Assembly (NCBI GenBank): GCA_038116945.1
Contig: JAYOEY010000019.1
Coordinates: 1 to 64,000, forward strand
Length of the DNA: 64,000 nt
Source: JAYOEY01 sp038116945
GTDB taxonomy: Bacteria; Pseudomonadota; Alphaproteobacteria; MPNO01; UBA2964
Direction: 5' to 3'
Part shown: positions 1-8,307 of the stretch, in pieces
Layout of the letters: each line of letters starts with the position of its first letter
Position numbering within the stretch: the first letter of the stretch is position 1
Program-made: the position numbers and the translations under genes
The notes under the pieces: model-generated
The model's database searches: none
What the model saw: only the letters and a program-made list of their open reading frames with translations
What the model was told of the DNA's origin: nothing

Positions 1-1092
1 GGCGACTGGTCGCGCGTGCTGCCGCCGCATTTCGTCGGCAAGGACAGCTGCTACTACCTGTCGATCAACCGCAACAAGGCCGGCGTCGTGATCGACATGA
101 AGGACCCCGAGGGGCTCTCCCTGGTGAGGCGGCTTGCGGGCGCGTGCGACATATTGATGGAGAATTTCCGGCCCGGCGTCCTTGACCGGCTGGGGCTGGG
201 GTACGAAGCGCTCGCCGCAGACAATCCCGGTCTGATCTGGGCGTCGATCAGCGGGTTCGGCCAGACCGGACCGTACCGCGACCGCCCGGCCTACGACATG
301 ATCGTGCAGGCGATGTCGGGCGGCATGAGCCTGACCGGCGAACGCGACGGCGCATCGGTGCGCGCCGGCATACCGCTGGGCGACCTGTCCGCCGGCATGT
401 ACGCAGCCATCGGGGCGCTGGCGGCGCTGGAGGAACGGCGGCGCACCGGCAAGGGCAAGCGCATCGATATTTCGATGCTGGACTGTCAGGTTGCCATGCT
501 CACCTACCAGGCGGCCTATTATCTGCATTCCGGAGATGTGCCGGGCCGTCAGGGGCGCGGGCACGAATCGATCCCGACCTACCGGTCGTTCGACGCCGCC
601 AACGGAACCCAGCTCGTCGTCTGCGCCAACACGGAACGCATGTGGCAGGGGCTGTGCTCCGTGCTGGACCTCGACGGGCTGACCGGGGACGAGAGATTCC
701 TGACCAACGAGGATCGCCACCGCAACCGGGAAGCGCTGTGGCCATTGCTGGAGAACGCCTTCTCGAAACGCGAGGCGCATGACTGGGTTCCCGATCTGCT
801 GGAAGCGGGGGTACCGGTCGGCGAGGTCAATAATCTGGCGGACTCGCTCGGCGACGAGCAGGTGCTTCACCGGCAGATGGTGCTGGACCTTCAGTCGCCC
901 GACGGGCTGGGCGCCCGGGTCGCCGGCAATCCTGTCAAGTTCGACGGCGAGGCGGACGCGCCGCATTATTACCCGCCGGCCCTGGGCGAACACAGCCGCG
1001 TGGTGCTCCAGGAGGTTCTGGGGCTGAGTGACGATGAATACGCAACACATCTGAAGAACGGCGTGGTCCGCGAAGCGGGCGGGCGCGGGTAG
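1..1092 (+). CDS. CaiB/BaiF family (family III) CoA-transferase, 5' end outside window
   Basis: The reading frame is open from base 1, so the true start lies upstream; the GTG at 16 is internal. Family III CoA-transferases move CoA between carboxylic acids through an aspartyl-CoA intermediate in the cytoplasm. The motif ENFRPGVLDRLGLGY and the block GFGQTGPYRDRPAYD are characteristic of the family. The MLD motif near codon 481-483 matches the position of the catalytic Asp of formyl-CoA transferase and CaiB. About 363 codons are present of a family norm near 390-400, so roughly 30-40 N-terminal residues are missing. It is followed after 17 bp by an enoyl-CoA hydratase, which suggests an acyl-CoA catabolic pair. 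The acid substrate cannot be told from sequence. Confidence 0.93.
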   Translation, partial: GDWSRVLPPHFVGKDSCYYLSINRNKAGVVIDMKDPEGLSLVRRLAGACDILMENFRPGVLDRLGLGYEALAADNPGLIWASISGFGQTGPYRDRPAYDMIVQAMSGGMSLTGERDGASVRAGIPLGDLSAGMYAAIGALAALEERRRTGKGKRIDISMLDCQVAMLTYQAAYYLHSGDVPGRQGRGHESIPTYRSFDAANGTQLVVCANTERMWQGLCSVLDLDGLTGDERFLTNEDRHRNREALWPLLENAFSKREAHDWVPDLLEAGVPVGEVNNLADSLGDEQVLHRQMVLDLQSPDGLGARVAGNPVKFDGEADAPHYYPPALGEHSRVVLQEVLGLSDDEYATHLKNGVVREAGGRG

Positions 1093-1109
1093 GAACAAGG
1101 GAGAGAGGC

Positions 1110-1838
1110 ATGCGAGACGGGTATTCCGTGAAACAGGATGGCGCGATCGTGCGGGTGACGCTGACGCGGCCGGAAGCCGGCAACATGATCACGCTTGAAA
1201 TGGCGCGCGACATCGCCGCGGACGTCCGCGAAGCCGGAGCGGACCCGTCCGTCCACGCCATCGTCGTCCGCGGCGAAGGCGACGATTTCTGCAAGGGGCG
1301 CGACCCGGCCGGGGCGCCCGAAGGCAAACCGACCACCGCCGTCGAAATGAGAAATGCGCTGATCGAGCCCCTGCTCGGCGTTTACCGCGCCGTGCGCGAG
1401 GCGGAGATACCGGTCATTACCGGCGTCCAGGGTCTCGCCAACGGTCTGGGCTGCGGCATCACGGCAATTTCCGATATCACCATCGCCGCCGACAATGCCC
1501 GGTTTGCGACGCCTGAAATGCGCGCCAACCTGCCGCCGACCCTCGCCATGCTGGCCCATCTCGGGCGCATTCCGCCGAAATCCCTTCTTCACATGGTCTA
1601 TTCGACCGACACGATCGACGCGCAGCGCGCCGTCGCGCTCGGACTGGTCAGCGAGATCGTCCCGGCCAGCGAGCTGGACGCCGCCATCGAAGGGCTTCTG
1701 GCGAAACTCGCCGGCTATGAGCGGGATTCGGTAGTCACCTGCAAGACCTATCTGCGCGAAGCGCAGAATGCGGCATACGGCACGGCCAATGACCTGGCCG
1801 GCAACATGCTGTCCGTGGTGCTGTCGTCGAGAAAGTAG
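1110..1838 (+). CDS. Enoyl-CoA hydratase/isomerase (crotonase) family protein
   Basis: A 242-residue cytoplasmic crotonase-fold protein, slightly shorter than the usual 255-265. The oxyanion-hole segments are visible as VRGEGDDFCKGRDPAG and GVQGLANGLGCGITAISD. The FATPEMRANLPP stretch carries the Glu expected in the region of the second catalytic carboxylate. The start is an ATG preceded by a GGGAGAGAG ribosome-binding site. Members hydrate enoyl-CoA or isomerise, hydrolyse or decarboxylate acyl-CoA thioesters. Pairing with the upstream CoA-transferase suggests activation followed by conversion of one acyl-CoA. The exact reaction is not resolved, because crotonase specificity is poorly predicted by motifs. 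Confidence 0.9.
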   Translation: MRDGYSVKQDGAIVRVTLTRPEAGNMITLEMARDIAADVREAGADPSVHAIVVRGEGDDFCKGRDPAGAPEGKPTTAVEMRNALIEPLLGVYRAVREAEIPVITGVQGLANGLGCGITAISDITIAADNARFATPEMRANLPPTLAMLAHLGRIPPKSLLHMVYSTDTIDAQRAVALGLVSEIVPASELDAAIEGLLAKLAGYERDSVVTCKTYLREAQNAAYGTANDLAGNMLSVVLSSRK

Positions 1839-1853
1839 GGCCGCCGGGAATTC

Positions 1854-2378
1854 TTATTCCGGTTTTTTCGCCTTCTGCGCCTGTCGCCATTCGAAGGCGG
1901 AATGGCGCGCGGTGGAAATGACCGTGCGCGGAAAGGATTTCGACAGCTGCTTGAAATACACGGCGGCGCCCCTGTCGCCATTCTGGGACGCGATCAGCAG
2001 CCATTTCAGCCCTTCGTTGACATTCTGTTCGATCCCGTCGCTGAGGATCAGCGCGACGCCGTACTCCTTCTGCGCCGGTACGTGCCCGAGTTCGGCCGCT
2101 TTGCCGAAAAGCTCGTGCGCGCGTTTGATGTCCTTGGGGGTTCCCCAACCGGCGGAATGCATGGTGGCCAGGATGTAAAGAGCGTCGGCGTTGCCTTTCT
2201 CGGCTTCGGGACGAAGCTCCTTGAACGCCTTGTCGTACTGCTTGGCTTTCAGCGCGTCCTTGCCGGCCTGCACGTCGGCCGCGGCGGGCCCGCCCACAAC
2301 AATGGCCGCGAAGAGACCGGCGGATGCCGCCAGCAGCGTCAGTCGCGTAACCATGAAAGAAAAGCTGACCGGTTTCAT
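1854..2378 (-). CDS. Secreted Sel1/TPR-like repeat protein
   Basis: A 174-residue protein with an N-terminal signal peptide (hydrophobic run about residues 10-30, AAA-type cleavage near residue 34). Two to three Sel1-like helical repeats follow, for example ADALYILATMHSAGWGTPKD and AQKEYGVALILSDGIEQNVN. Sel1 repeats mediate protein-protein contacts, usually in the periplasm when secreted. The start could instead be the second Met (MVTRLTLL, 24 bp downstream), which gives a more typical signal peptide. Its mature N-terminus closely resembles that of the longer Sel1 protein at 44430-45386, suggesting a common ancestor. It converges on the crotonase gene with 15 bp between stops. Function unknown beyond scaffold or adaptor. 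Confidence 0.82.
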   Translation of the reverse strand: MKPVSFSFMVTRLTLLAASAGLFAAIVVGGPAAADVQAGKDALKAKQYDKAFKELRPEAEKGNADALYILATMHSAGWGTPKDIKRAHELFGKAAELGHVPAQKEYGVALILSDGIEQNVNEGLKWLLIASQNGDRGAAVYFKQLSKSFPRTVISTARHSAFEWRQAQKAKKPE

Positions 2379-2561
2379 TCTGCGCCTCCGTCGGATTTCA
2401 GTACCGTCGCGGGAACCATTCCTTCGCCATTCGTCGAATGTCGCCGTCCCTGGCGCCGCGGGACGTATTGGCCGGAAACAGGCAACAGCCCGCCCGCCTC
2501 ACTCACTATAAGCAATCGACGATTCGGCAGTCTATACAAGCATGTGGCGAAATCATGGCGG

Positions 2562-3146
2562 TCATCCGCCATCCTTGCCGGCATTCAAGCCTGGCCGCCA
2601 GAGAACATCCGCCTGGCCGCCGTCATTGGCCGCCCGGGCGAGAACGAACAGAAGATCGGACAGGCGGTTCAGATAGACCAGAAGCTGAGGGCTGATCCTT
2701 TCCCCGTGCGCCAGGGTCACCGTTGTCCGCTCGGCCCGCCGTACGACGGTTCGGGCCAGATGGAGCCAGCAGGCGGCCGCGCCGCCGCCGGGCAGGACGA
2801 AGGATGTCAGGGGCGAAAGCGATTCGTTGACCGCGTCGATTTCCCGCTCGAGCCACGCGACCTGTTCCGGCTGGATGCGCAGCTTGCCGTCCGCAGGGTC
2901 GTATCCAGGCGTTGCAAGATCCGCTCCGACATCGAAGAGATCGTTCTGGATCCGGGCGAGACGCTCGCCCGCTTCCGATGCCGCCTGTCCGAGCGCCCGG
3001 CGGGCGAGTCCGATCACGGCATTTGCTTCGTCGATATCGCCGATCGCCGCAATTCGCGCCGAGTCCTTCGGCGCGCGCGCGCCGCCAACGAGCGACGTTT
3101 CTCCGGCGTCGCCTCCGCCGGTGTAGATCCTGTCGAGCTTGACCAT
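2562..3146 (-). CDS. pduO: PduO-type cob(I)alamin adenosyltransferase
   Basis: This 194-residue enzyme transfers the adenosyl group of ATP to cob(I)alamin to make coenzyme B12. The N-terminal motif TGGGDAGETSLVGGARAPK is a variant of the PduO/MMAB phosphate-binding loop. The C-terminal half carries the trimer-forming helices with RAERTTVTLAHGE and LNRLSDLLFVLAR. The ATG at 3146 begins directly at the conserved VKLDRIYT segment; an in-frame extension to 3329 exists but is not homologous-looking and would run into the riboswitch region. It is transcribed away from the B12-import operon, so import and adenosylation genes are neighbours. It is not itself downstream of the riboswitch, which lies on the other strand. 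Confidence 0.93.
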   Translation of the reverse strand: MVKLDRIYTGGGDAGETSLVGGARAPKDSARIAAIGDIDEANAVIGLARRALGQAASEAGERLARIQNDLFDVGADLATPGYDPADGKLRIQPEQVAWLEREIDAVNESLSPLTSFVLPGGGAAACWLHLARTVVRRAERTTVTLAHGERISPQLLVYLNRLSDLLFVLARAANDGGQADVLWRPGLNAGKDGG

Positions 3147-3165
3147 GGCTTCCGTCCATCCCGCG

Positions 3166-3194
3166 TTGCCGTTCTCATTTGATAACGATATAGT
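3166..3194 (+). promoter_or_regulatory. Probable sigma-70 promoter of the B12 riboswitch/btu operon
   Basis: TTGCCG (3166-3171) and TATAGT (3189-3194) are separated by 17 bp. A start site about 7 bp downstream would fall at the first paired base of the cobalamin aptamer. The placement immediately before the aptamer is the main support; the -35 box is only moderately conserved. Confidence 0.6.
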
Positions 3195-3201
3195 GCCACT
3201 C

Positions 3202-3389
3202 GACGGTTCCCGTCCACGGGATGAAAAGGGAACGCGGTCAGATCCCGGGAATAAACTCAGAAAATCCGGGTCGATGCCGCGGCTGTCCCCGCAACTGTAG
3301 GTGAGGAGTCGGCTTCCACAAGACGCCACTGGGGAGATCCCGGGAAGGCGGAAGCCGGCCGCGATTCACGAGCCAGGAGACCTGCCGTC
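3202..3389 (+). promoter_or_regulatory. Cobalamin (AdoCbl) riboswitch upstream of btuB
   Basis: The element carries the diagnostic cobalamin-riboswitch landmarks in order. They are GATGAAAAGGGAA near 3220-3232, the GCCGCGGCTGTCCCCGCAAC block near 3276-3295, GACGCCACTG near 3322-3331, GGGAAGGCGGAAGCC near 3342-3356, and the B12-box-type end AGCCAGGAGACCTGCC near 3371-3386. The outer helix P1 can form between GACGG (3202-3206) and CCGTC (3385-3389). In this class, adenosylcobalamin binding shuts off expression of import genes. About 210 nt of leader separate it from the btuB start (3604). No clear intrinsic terminator is visible there, so control may be at translation initiation; that last point is inference. 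Confidence 0.96.
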
Positions 3390-3603
3390 ACGTTCGTCAC
3401 CCATCCGGCGGTCGGGGCAACCGGCGGGACGGCATTCTCCGTTTGCGGTGACTGGGGCAATCGCTCCGCGACAGGAGAGCCGGGATGGGGAGCTATCACC
3501 GATCGATAGTCCGAATTCAGGGACGGCGTTGGCCGCTGGCCTTCGCCGGGTTTCCACGCGCGGCGGGGCCCGCCACGAAACAACCCGAATGGAGGACCAT
3601 CGA

Positions 3604-5661
3604 ATGAAATACCTATCCGTTTTCGCCGTCTGCGCGGCTTCCCTTGTCGGCCTTGCCGCGCCTGCCGGCGCCCAGACGCCGGGCGAACCGGCGGCCGGCG
3701 CGAGGGCGCCGACCGTTGTCGTAACCGCGACCCGGCTTGACCCTCCGGTCCCCGGCGCAACGACAACGCTCGTTACGGCCGAACAGATCGAAAATTCCCC
3801 GGGCCGCACGATCCCGGAAATACTCTCCTTCGAGACAGGCATCCGCTTTCAGGACCTGTTCGGGGGCAATAACAGCTCGGGCCAGACGATAGACATCCGC
3901 GGTTTCGGCGAGCCCGCAACCGCAAACACCCTGATTCTTATCAACGGCAGACGGCTGAGCGATCTCGATCTCGCCGCTGTCGATTTCGCCTCGATCCCGC
4001 GACACAGCATCGAGCGGATCGAGATCACCCGAGGCGCCGTCGGCAGCGTACTCTACGGCGGGGGCGCCCAGGGCGGCGTCATCAACGTCATCACGAAATC
4101 CGGCACCGGGGACGGGCTGCATGCCAGCGTCGACGGTGGCTACGGCGCCGATGGTTTCGCGGAAACCACCCTGTCGGCGTCGGTCGGCGCGGGCGGCTAT
4201 TCGCTCAGCGCATACGGAAACGCCCTGCTGAGCGACGGGTATCGGGACAACAACGAGCTCCGCCAGAAGAACCTGTCGCTGGACCTTCGGAAGAAAATCG
4301 GCACGGGCGAATTTTTCGTTCATGTCGATCTCGACGACCAGTTCCAGGGACTGCCGGGCGGCCGGATCGTCGACCCCAACACCGGACAGAACGATCTCGC
4401 CAATCCGCGCGGCGCGCAGACACCGCTGGATTTCGCCAGCGAGAACGGCATCGCAACCTATATCGGCGGCAGCGTCGCGCTGAACGATTCGGTCGAGCTG
4501 CTGCTTGACGCCAGCGTCCGGCACAAGGATCAGCTGAGCGATTTCCGCAACCAGGACCAGTCCCGCGAGACCGAACTGACCACATGGGGCCTGACGCCCC
4601 GCCTTCTCATCGATTCCGCGCTCGGCGGAAGGCCGCTTTCCAGCACGGTGGGAGTGGACCTTTACTATGTCGACTACGATTCGGACCGGAAGCGGTTCAC
4701 CAACACCGCTCCCTTTACGCGGGTCAAAGCATATCAGCACAGCACCGCGCTATACGCGCAGAATACGCTGCGCGTAACGCCGAAGCTCGCGACGACGCTT
4801 GGCTTCCGGGTGGAGCGGATCAGCTTTTCCGCCGGCGATGTAGCGTTTCCGGGAAACCCGGGATCGTTCGGTTTCCCCCAGACGTCTTTCCGTCCGACAC
4901 TGAGCGATACCGATCTCGAGTACGCGCTCAATTTCGGCCTCGAATACGAGGCGACCGACCGGCTGACGTTTTACGGCCATGTCGCGCGCGGCTACCGGAC
5001 GCCGACCCTCGACGAGCGCTCCGGCACGGCGTTCGCGCTCAACACGTTCGAGCTGCAGAACCAGAGCTCGAAGGAAATAGAAACCGGTTCGCGCTTCCGG
5101 ATCGGGCCCGTATCCGCGGACGCCAGGATTTTCTTTTCCCGGACGAAGAACGAAATCCGGTTCGATCCTGACGACACAACGACGTTCGGCGCCAACGAGA
5201 ATATCGACCCGGTCCACCGGTACGGGTTCGAGGGATCTGTCTCGGTCCGGGCGACGCGCGATCTCACCTTCCGCGGCAACCTGACCGTCATGCGCGCCGA
5301 ATTCGCGGAAGGCGCGTTCGAGGGAAACGACGTGCCGCTGGTCCCCAACTATATCGGCCGGCTGGGCGCTTCGTGGAAAATCGCCGAATGGCTCAGTCTC
5401 GACACGACGGGGAGCTACGAAAGCCGCCGGCATCTTTCGAACGACGAAGGAGCGACTTTCCGGCAGCTCGACGATTTCGCGCTCTGGGACGTGAAACTGC
5501 ACGGCGGATACGGCGCGCTGAAATGGTCGGCTTCGGTCAACAACCTGCTGGACGAGGACTACCAGACATTCGGCGTGGCCAGCGACACGACACCGGGCCG
5601 GTTTTCCGTCCAGACCCTGCCGGGGCGTAACTTCATGCTGCGCCTGGGCGCCAGGCTGTAG
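3604..5661 (+). CDS. btuB: TonB-dependent outer-membrane vitamin B12 receptor BtuB
   Basis: A 685-residue outer-membrane receptor. Residues 1-23 form a signal peptide ending AGAQ, and a TonB box-like PTVVVTATR follows at about 36-44. The plug domain contains IDIRGFGEPATANTLILING and IERIEITRGAVGSVLYGGG, and a beta-barrel follows. The C-terminus LPGRNFMLRLGARL ends in the aromatic/hydrophobic pattern expected for outer-membrane insertion. The start ATG is chosen because a GGAGGA site lies 8-10 bp upstream and the signal peptide begins there; a longer in-frame extension upstream would translate the riboswitch. B12 specificity is inferred from the riboswitch and from the btuF-btuC-btuD genes immediately downstream. 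Confidence 0.94.
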   Translation: MKYLSVFAVCAASLVGLAAPAGAQTPGEPAAGARAPTVVVTATRLDPPVPGATTTLVTAEQIENSPGRTIPEILSFETGIRFQDLFGGNNSSGQTIDIRGFGEPATANTLILINGRRLSDLDLAAVDFASIPRHSIERIEITRGAVGSVLYGGGAQGGVINVITKSGTGDGLHASVDGGYGADGFAETTLSASVGAGGYSLSAYGNALLSDGYRDNNELRQKNLSLDLRKKIGTGEFFVHVDLDDQFQGLPGGRIVDPNTGQNDLANPRGAQTPLDFASENGIATYIGGSVALNDSVELLLDASVRHKDQLSDFRNQDQSRETELTTWGLTPRLLIDSALGGRPLSSTVGVDLYYVDYDSDRKRFTNTAPFTRVKAYQHSTALYAQNTLRVTPKLATTLGFRVERISFSAGDVAFPGNPGSFGFPQTSFRPTLSDTDLEYALNFGLEYEATDRLTFYGHVARGYRTPTLDERSGTAFALNTFELQNQSSKEIETGSRFRIGPVSADARIFFSRTKNEIRFDPDDTTTFGANENIDPVHRYGFEGSVSVRATRDLTFRGNLTVMRAEFAEGAFEGNDVPLVPNYIGRLGASWKIAEWLSLDTTGSYESRRHLSNDEGATFRQLDDFALWDVKLHGGYGALKWSASVNNLLDEDYQTFGVASDTTPGRFSVQTLPGRNFMLRLGARL

Positions 5662-5666
5662 CCGGC

Positions 5667-6512
5667 ATGCGGCGCGGCGCGGCCGTTCTCCTGTCCGTCC
5701 TGGCCGCGTCCTGCGGCGGCCAGGCCCTGGCCGCCGCCGCGCCGTCCCGCGTCGTCTCGATCCATCTCTGCGCCGACCAGCTTGTCCTTGCGCTTGCTGA
5801 GCGAGGCCAGATCGCTTCGGTAAGCTGGCTTGCGACGGACGTCAGACGCTCGCACATGGCGAAGGCCGCCGCCGGCCTGCGCCTCAACAACGGATCGGCG
5901 GAGGAAATCGTCGCGCTCAGGCCGGATCTGGTTCTTGCAGGGTTTCGGTCGGGGCGGGCAACCGTGGGCGCGCTCCGGAAGCTCGGCTACCGCGTTGTCG
6001 ATCTCGAATTCGCGGACAATTTCGATGTCGTCCGAAGGCAGACCCGCAAGGTGGCCGGGCTGCTCGGCCGGGCGGCGCGCGGAGAAGCCTTGATCGCGGA
6101 GATGGACTCGCGGCTCGCCCGCGCGGCGGCAGACGTTCCCGCCCTCCGCCCGGTCGCCGCGATTTATCAGCCGATGGGCTTCACCAGCGGACGCGGGAGC
6201 CTCGAACACGCGCTGATGACAGCGGCGGGGTTCGAGAATCTGGCGGCGCAGCGCGGCATGGGCGCGCTCGGCCATCTCCCGCTGGAATCGCTGGTCATGG
6301 CGAAGCCGGCCGTTCTCATCAACTGGATGGGGAACGATCCGGCGCCATCGCTGGCGCGAAGCTTCTACGACCACCCGGCGCTGTCGGCCGGCCCGTGGCG
6401 CACGCTGGCGCTGCCCAACATGTACTGGGCCTGCGGCGCGTGGTATTCGGCGCTGGCGGTGGAGCAGCTGGCAGGGATGCGACGGCGGCTGACAGCGGAG
6501 CGGCCGAAATGA
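5667..6512 (+). CDS. btuF: Periplasmic cobalamin-binding protein BtuF
   Basis: A 281-residue class III solute-binding protein. It has a signal peptide (residues 1-23, AALAAAA-like cleavage region) and the helical-backbone pattern RVVSIHLCADQLVLALAE, followed by GSAEEIVALRPDLVLAGF. A Cys at residue 16 within LAASCGG could be a lipobox-like site, but signal peptidase I processing also fits. It would deliver B12 from the periplasm to the BtuCD transporter. It starts 5 bp after btuB and its stop overlaps the btuC start (ATGA), so it is co-transcribed under the riboswitch. Siderophore-binding homologues look alike; the riboswitch decides the call. Confidence 0.88.
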   Translation: MRRGAAVLLSVLAASCGGQALAAAAPSRVVSIHLCADQLVLALAERGQIASVSWLATDVRRSHMAKAAAGLRLNNGSAEEIVALRPDLVLAGFRSGRATVGALRKLGYRVVDLEFADNFDVVRRQTRKVAGLLGRAARGEALIAEMDSRLARAAADVPALRPVAAIYQPMGFTSGRGSLEHALMTAAGFENLAAQRGMGALGHLPLESLVMAKPAVLINWMGNDPAPSLARSFYDHPALSAGPWRTLALPNMYWACGAWYSALAVEQLAGMRRRLTAERPK

Positions 6513-7504
6513 CTTCGCGGACCGGCGCTCTGTACGGCTTCCTTGCGCTCGCGGTCACGGGCCTCGCGATATTGTCCTTCATGACGGGACCGTCGGCGCT
6601 TTCGGCAGGCTCGGTATGGAGTGCGCTGGTCGCGCCCGACGCCTCGCCGTCCTCGATCATCGTTCGTGAAATCCGCCTGCCGCGGACGCTGCTCGCCATC
6701 CTGGTCGGCGCTTCGCTGGGACTCTCCGGGGCAGCGCTGCAAGGGTTGCTCCGCAATCCTCTGGCGGAACCCGGAATCATCGGCGCCTCGTCATCGGCCG
6801 CCTTCGGGACCGCGCTCGTGTTCTATTTCGGACTGGCGGGGTCGTCGCTTGCGGTATTGCCGGCGGCCGGCATGACGGGCGCCATGCTGGCGGTGGGTCT
6901 TCTGTTCGCGCTCGCCGGGCGCGACGCCACTCCGCTGTCTCTGATCCTCGCAGGCGTCGCGATTTCAAGCTTCGCCAGCGCGCTGACGGCGCTCGCCATC
7001 AACCTGGCATCGAGCGCCTACGCAGCGCTGGAGATTACCTTCTGGCTGCTGGGATCGCTTGCCGACCGGACCATGGCGCATGCCGCCATCGCCGCACCGG
7101 CGATGGCCGCGGGATGGGTGCTTCTGCTGAGCTGCGGCCGCGGACTGTCGTCGCTCTCGCTCGGCGAAGACACGGCGAAGAGTCTCGGCGTCTCGCTCGC
7201 ATCCCTTCGCGCCCGCATCGTGCTGGGCGTCGCGCTGGCGGTGGGCGCCTCGGTTTCGGTGTCCGGCGCGATCGGGTTTGTCGGGCTGATCGTCCCGCAT
7301 CTGCTACGCCCCGCGGTCGGGCACGATCCCGGCCGGTTGCTGGGGGTTTCGATGCTGGGCGGCGCGGCGCTGATGCTCGCCGCCGATATCGTCGTGCGCC
7401 TGCTTTCGTCGGGAATCGAGATCCGACTCGGCGTGGTCACGGCGCTGATCGGCGCGCCGTTTTTTCTGGCCCTTCTGTTGCAGATGCGGAGGCGCTCGGG
7501 ATGA
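6509..7504 (+). CDS. btuC: Cobalamin ABC transporter permease BtuC
   Basis: A 331-residue FecCD-type inner-membrane permease with about nine to ten hydrophobic segments. Family landmarks are RLPRTLLAILVGASLGLSGA, followed by LQGLLRNPLAEP near the N-terminus, and GFVGLIVPHLLRP near residue 260, which precedes the ATPase-coupling helix. The ATG overlaps the btuF stop, and its own stop overlaps btuD, both as ATGA. A longer in-frame extension upstream inside btuF was rejected. It pairs with the downstream ATPase to form the BtuC2D2 importer, likely repressed by the upstream riboswitch when B12 is plentiful. Confidence 0.93.
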   Translation: MTSRTGALYGFLALAVTGLAILSFMTGPSALSAGSVWSALVAPDASPSSIIVREIRLPRTLLAILVGASLGLSGAALQGLLRNPLAEPGIIGASSSAAFGTALVFYFGLAGSSLAVLPAAGMTGAMLAVGLLFALAGRDATPLSLILAGVAISSFASALTALAINLASSAYAALEITFWLLGSLADRTMAHAAIAAPAMAAGWVLLLSCGRGLSSLSLGEDTAKSLGVSLASLRARIVLGVALAVGASVSVSGAIGFVGLIVPHLLRPAVGHDPGRLLGVSMLGGAALMLAADIVVRLLSSGIEIRLGVVTALIGAPFFLALLLQMRRRSG

Positions 7505-8307
7505 GCCGGCTGGAAGCGAGGAATCTCCACATCCGGCTGGGCGGCAGGGCGGTGCTGAGCGATCTGTCGTTCCAGCTGGGGACCGGCGAGCTGGCCGGGC
7601 TGCTGGGGCCCAACGCGTCCGGCAAAACGACCCTGCTGCGTGCGCTTGCCGCGCTGACGGAGCCGGAACGGGGAGAGATCGCGCTCGACGGCGCCCGGGT
7701 CGCCTCCCTTGCGCCGCGCGACCGGGCCCGGCGAATCGCCTATCTGGAACAGGGCGCCGCCAGCCAGTGGCCGGTTACCGTCCAACGTCTGGTCGCGCTC
7801 GGCCGGTCTCCCCATCTCGCCCCCTGGGAGCGCGCCGGGGAAAGCGACCGGGCGGCCGTCGCCGATGCGATGGCGCGGTGCGACGTGGGCCATCTCGCGG
7901 CGCGGCCGGCGACCGAGCTGTCGGGCGGCGAGGCGGCGAGGGTCATGCTTGCGCGGGCGCTGGCGACCGGCGCGGAGATCCTGCTGGCGGACGAGCCGGT
8001 ATCGCATCTCGACCCGTATCACCAGTTCAGCGTCATGAAGGTGATCCGCGACCATGCCGACCGGGGCGGCGCGGCGCTGGTGGCGCTGCACGACCTGACG
8101 CTGGCCGCGCGATTTTGCGACCGGGTCTTGCTGCTGCACGAGGGCGGCATCGCTGCGAACGGAACCCCCGACGACATCCTGACGCCGGAAATGATAGCCA
8201 GGGTTTTCTCGGTCGATGCGTCGCTGACCAGGCAGGACGGCCTGCTGCATGTGGTGCAGCGGGGCATTGTCGGGCGCGCCGACGACGGACCGGGAGGCGG
8301 GGTATGA
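7501..8307 (+). CDS. btuD: Cobalamin ABC transporter ATP-binding protein BtuD
   Basis: A 268-residue ABC ATPase. Walker A is GPNASGKTT (about residues 36-44), the signature is LSGGEAARVMLARAL, Walker B is ILLADEPVSHLD, and the H-loop is LVALHDLTLAAR. These are intact, so it should hydrolyse ATP to drive B12 uptake through BtuC. The ATG overlaps the btuC stop, and the gene is followed by tonB with another ATGA overlap, giving a translationally coupled chain from btuF to tonB. Related FecE/HmuV ATPases energise siderophore or haem import; operon context favours cobalamin. Confidence 0.92.
   Translation: MSRLEARNLHIRLGGRAVLSDLSFQLGTGELAGLLGPNASGKTTLLRALAALTEPERGEIALDGARVASLAPRDRARRIAYLEQGAASQWPVTVQRLVALGRSPHLAPWERAGESDRAAVADAMARCDVGHLAARPATELSGGEAARVMLARALATGAEILLADEPVSHLDPYHQFSVMKVIRDHADRGGAALVALHDLTLAARFCDRVLLLHEGGIAANGTPDDILTPEMIARVFSVDASLTRQDGLLHVVQRGIVGRADDGPGGGV

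Noticed and set aside
3147..3329. Longer start for the adenosyltransferase gene
   Set aside because: The extension would translate the antisense of the riboswitch and promoter, and conserved family sequence begins exactly at the ATG at 3146.
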